Below are positions 41,533 to 41,553 of a stretch of 41,553 bases of DNA, piece after piece. Source of the DNA: a bacterium. Lineage in GTDB: Bacteria; Patescibacteriota; Gracilibacteria; BD1-5; UBA6164. The position numbers and the translations under genes were made by a program. The stretch lies in assembly GCA_024635485.1 (NCBI GenBank), contig JAGXIV010000037.1, forward strand, positions 1 to 41,553, read 5' to 3'. The notes under the pieces are model-generated. The model ran no database searches and was not told the DNA's origin. It was given only the letters and a program-made list of their open reading frames with translations. Numbering within the stretch: the first letter of the stretch is position 1; each line of letters begins with the position of its first letter.

Positions 41533-41553
41533 TTATTCAGACATATATGACAT
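41533..41553 (-). CDS. 3' end of a gene continuing beyond the window
   Basis: On the minus strand the last 21 bases read six codons (MSYMSE) and TAA. Because a terminator follows directly, this is probably the C-terminus of a gene whose body is to the right. Too little is present to identify it. Confidence 0.35.
   Translation of the reverse strand: MSYMSE

Noticed and set aside
1-41553. CRISPR array, tRNA or rRNA genes
   Set aside because: No spaced direct repeats, no cloverleaf-like T-arm or acceptor pattern and no rRNA segment were recognised; the only short tandem repeat encodes His-Gly-Ser.

Overview
This window reads as a fragment of a small, AT-rich bacterial genome that uses genetic code 25 (UGA = glycine), which is known from Candidate Phyla Radiation lineages Absconditabacteria (SR1) and Gracilibacteria (BD1-5/GN02). 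Under the standard code almost every gene breaks into pieces. When TGA is read as Gly the pieces join in one frame, and TGA falls on conserved glycines (the GH of the nucleotidyl-transferase GRFQPLHxGH motif, the GGGWT of the fibrinogen-like modules, GGEP-type radical SAM motifs). Only TAA and TAG end genes. The sequence cannot decide between the two phyla. The first 19 bases are a Tn5/Nextera mosaic end, so the left edge is a library artefact. No rRNA, tRNA or CRISPR was recognised. All coordinates below assume code 25.

Region 1 (60-8889, all minus strand) is a compact 11-gene operon, the most unusual part of the window. In transcription order it holds HxsD, a second 61-residue HxsD-like protein, the radical SAM maturase HxsB, a precursor (HxsA-like) ending in six His-Gly-Ser repeats, a radical SAM enzyme, a Rossmann-fold protein, another radical SAM enzyme, a lipoprotein, a DUF3050 haem-oxygenase-fold protein, a radical SAM/SPASM enzyme and a DUF535 (VirK/YbjX)-like protein. 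It looks like an expanded His-Xaa-Ser peptide-modification system. Its HxsB keeps the radical SAM cysteines but lacks cysteines where an auxiliary-cluster region is expected.

Region 2 (9039-11384, plus strand) holds housekeeping genes: family II pyrophosphatase, NMN adenylyltransferase, ribosome recycling factor and ribosomal protein L33. Region 3 (11398-19253, minus) is a run of six tandem pilin-like proteins of about 430-445 residues, each with a type IV pilin N-terminus and a C-terminal fibrinogen-like module. Region 4 (19329-21895) has rpsU, rbfA, an FtsQ-like protein, a histidine-kinase-like ATPase and HU. Region 5 (22032-27232, minus) is a pilus assembly operon: a VirB2-like small protein, PilN, PilO, PilC and four minor pseudopilins. 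PilB, PilM and the prepilin peptidase are not in the window. Regions 3 and 5 together suggest decorated surface pili, plausibly for attachment to other cells.

Region 6 (27311-33000) has a TraB/GumN-like membrane protein and a four-gene minus-strand cassette: ECF sigma factor (with a frameshift), single-pass anti-sigma-like protein, secreted beta-propeller and a PrsW-type intramembrane protease, which suggests envelope stress sensing by regulated proteolysis. Region 7 (33074-36079) has an M3 oligopeptidase carrying a GNAT acetyltransferase domain inserted in frame, and a DUF2127 membrane protein. Region 8 (36081-39828, minus) is wecG/tagA-like, prephenate dehydrogenase, prephenate dehydratase, a NUDIX gene broken by an in-frame TAA, and rlmH. 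Region 9 (39906-41553) holds three small unknown proteins, a DUF218 protein, two terminators and the tail of a gene that continues beyond the right edge.
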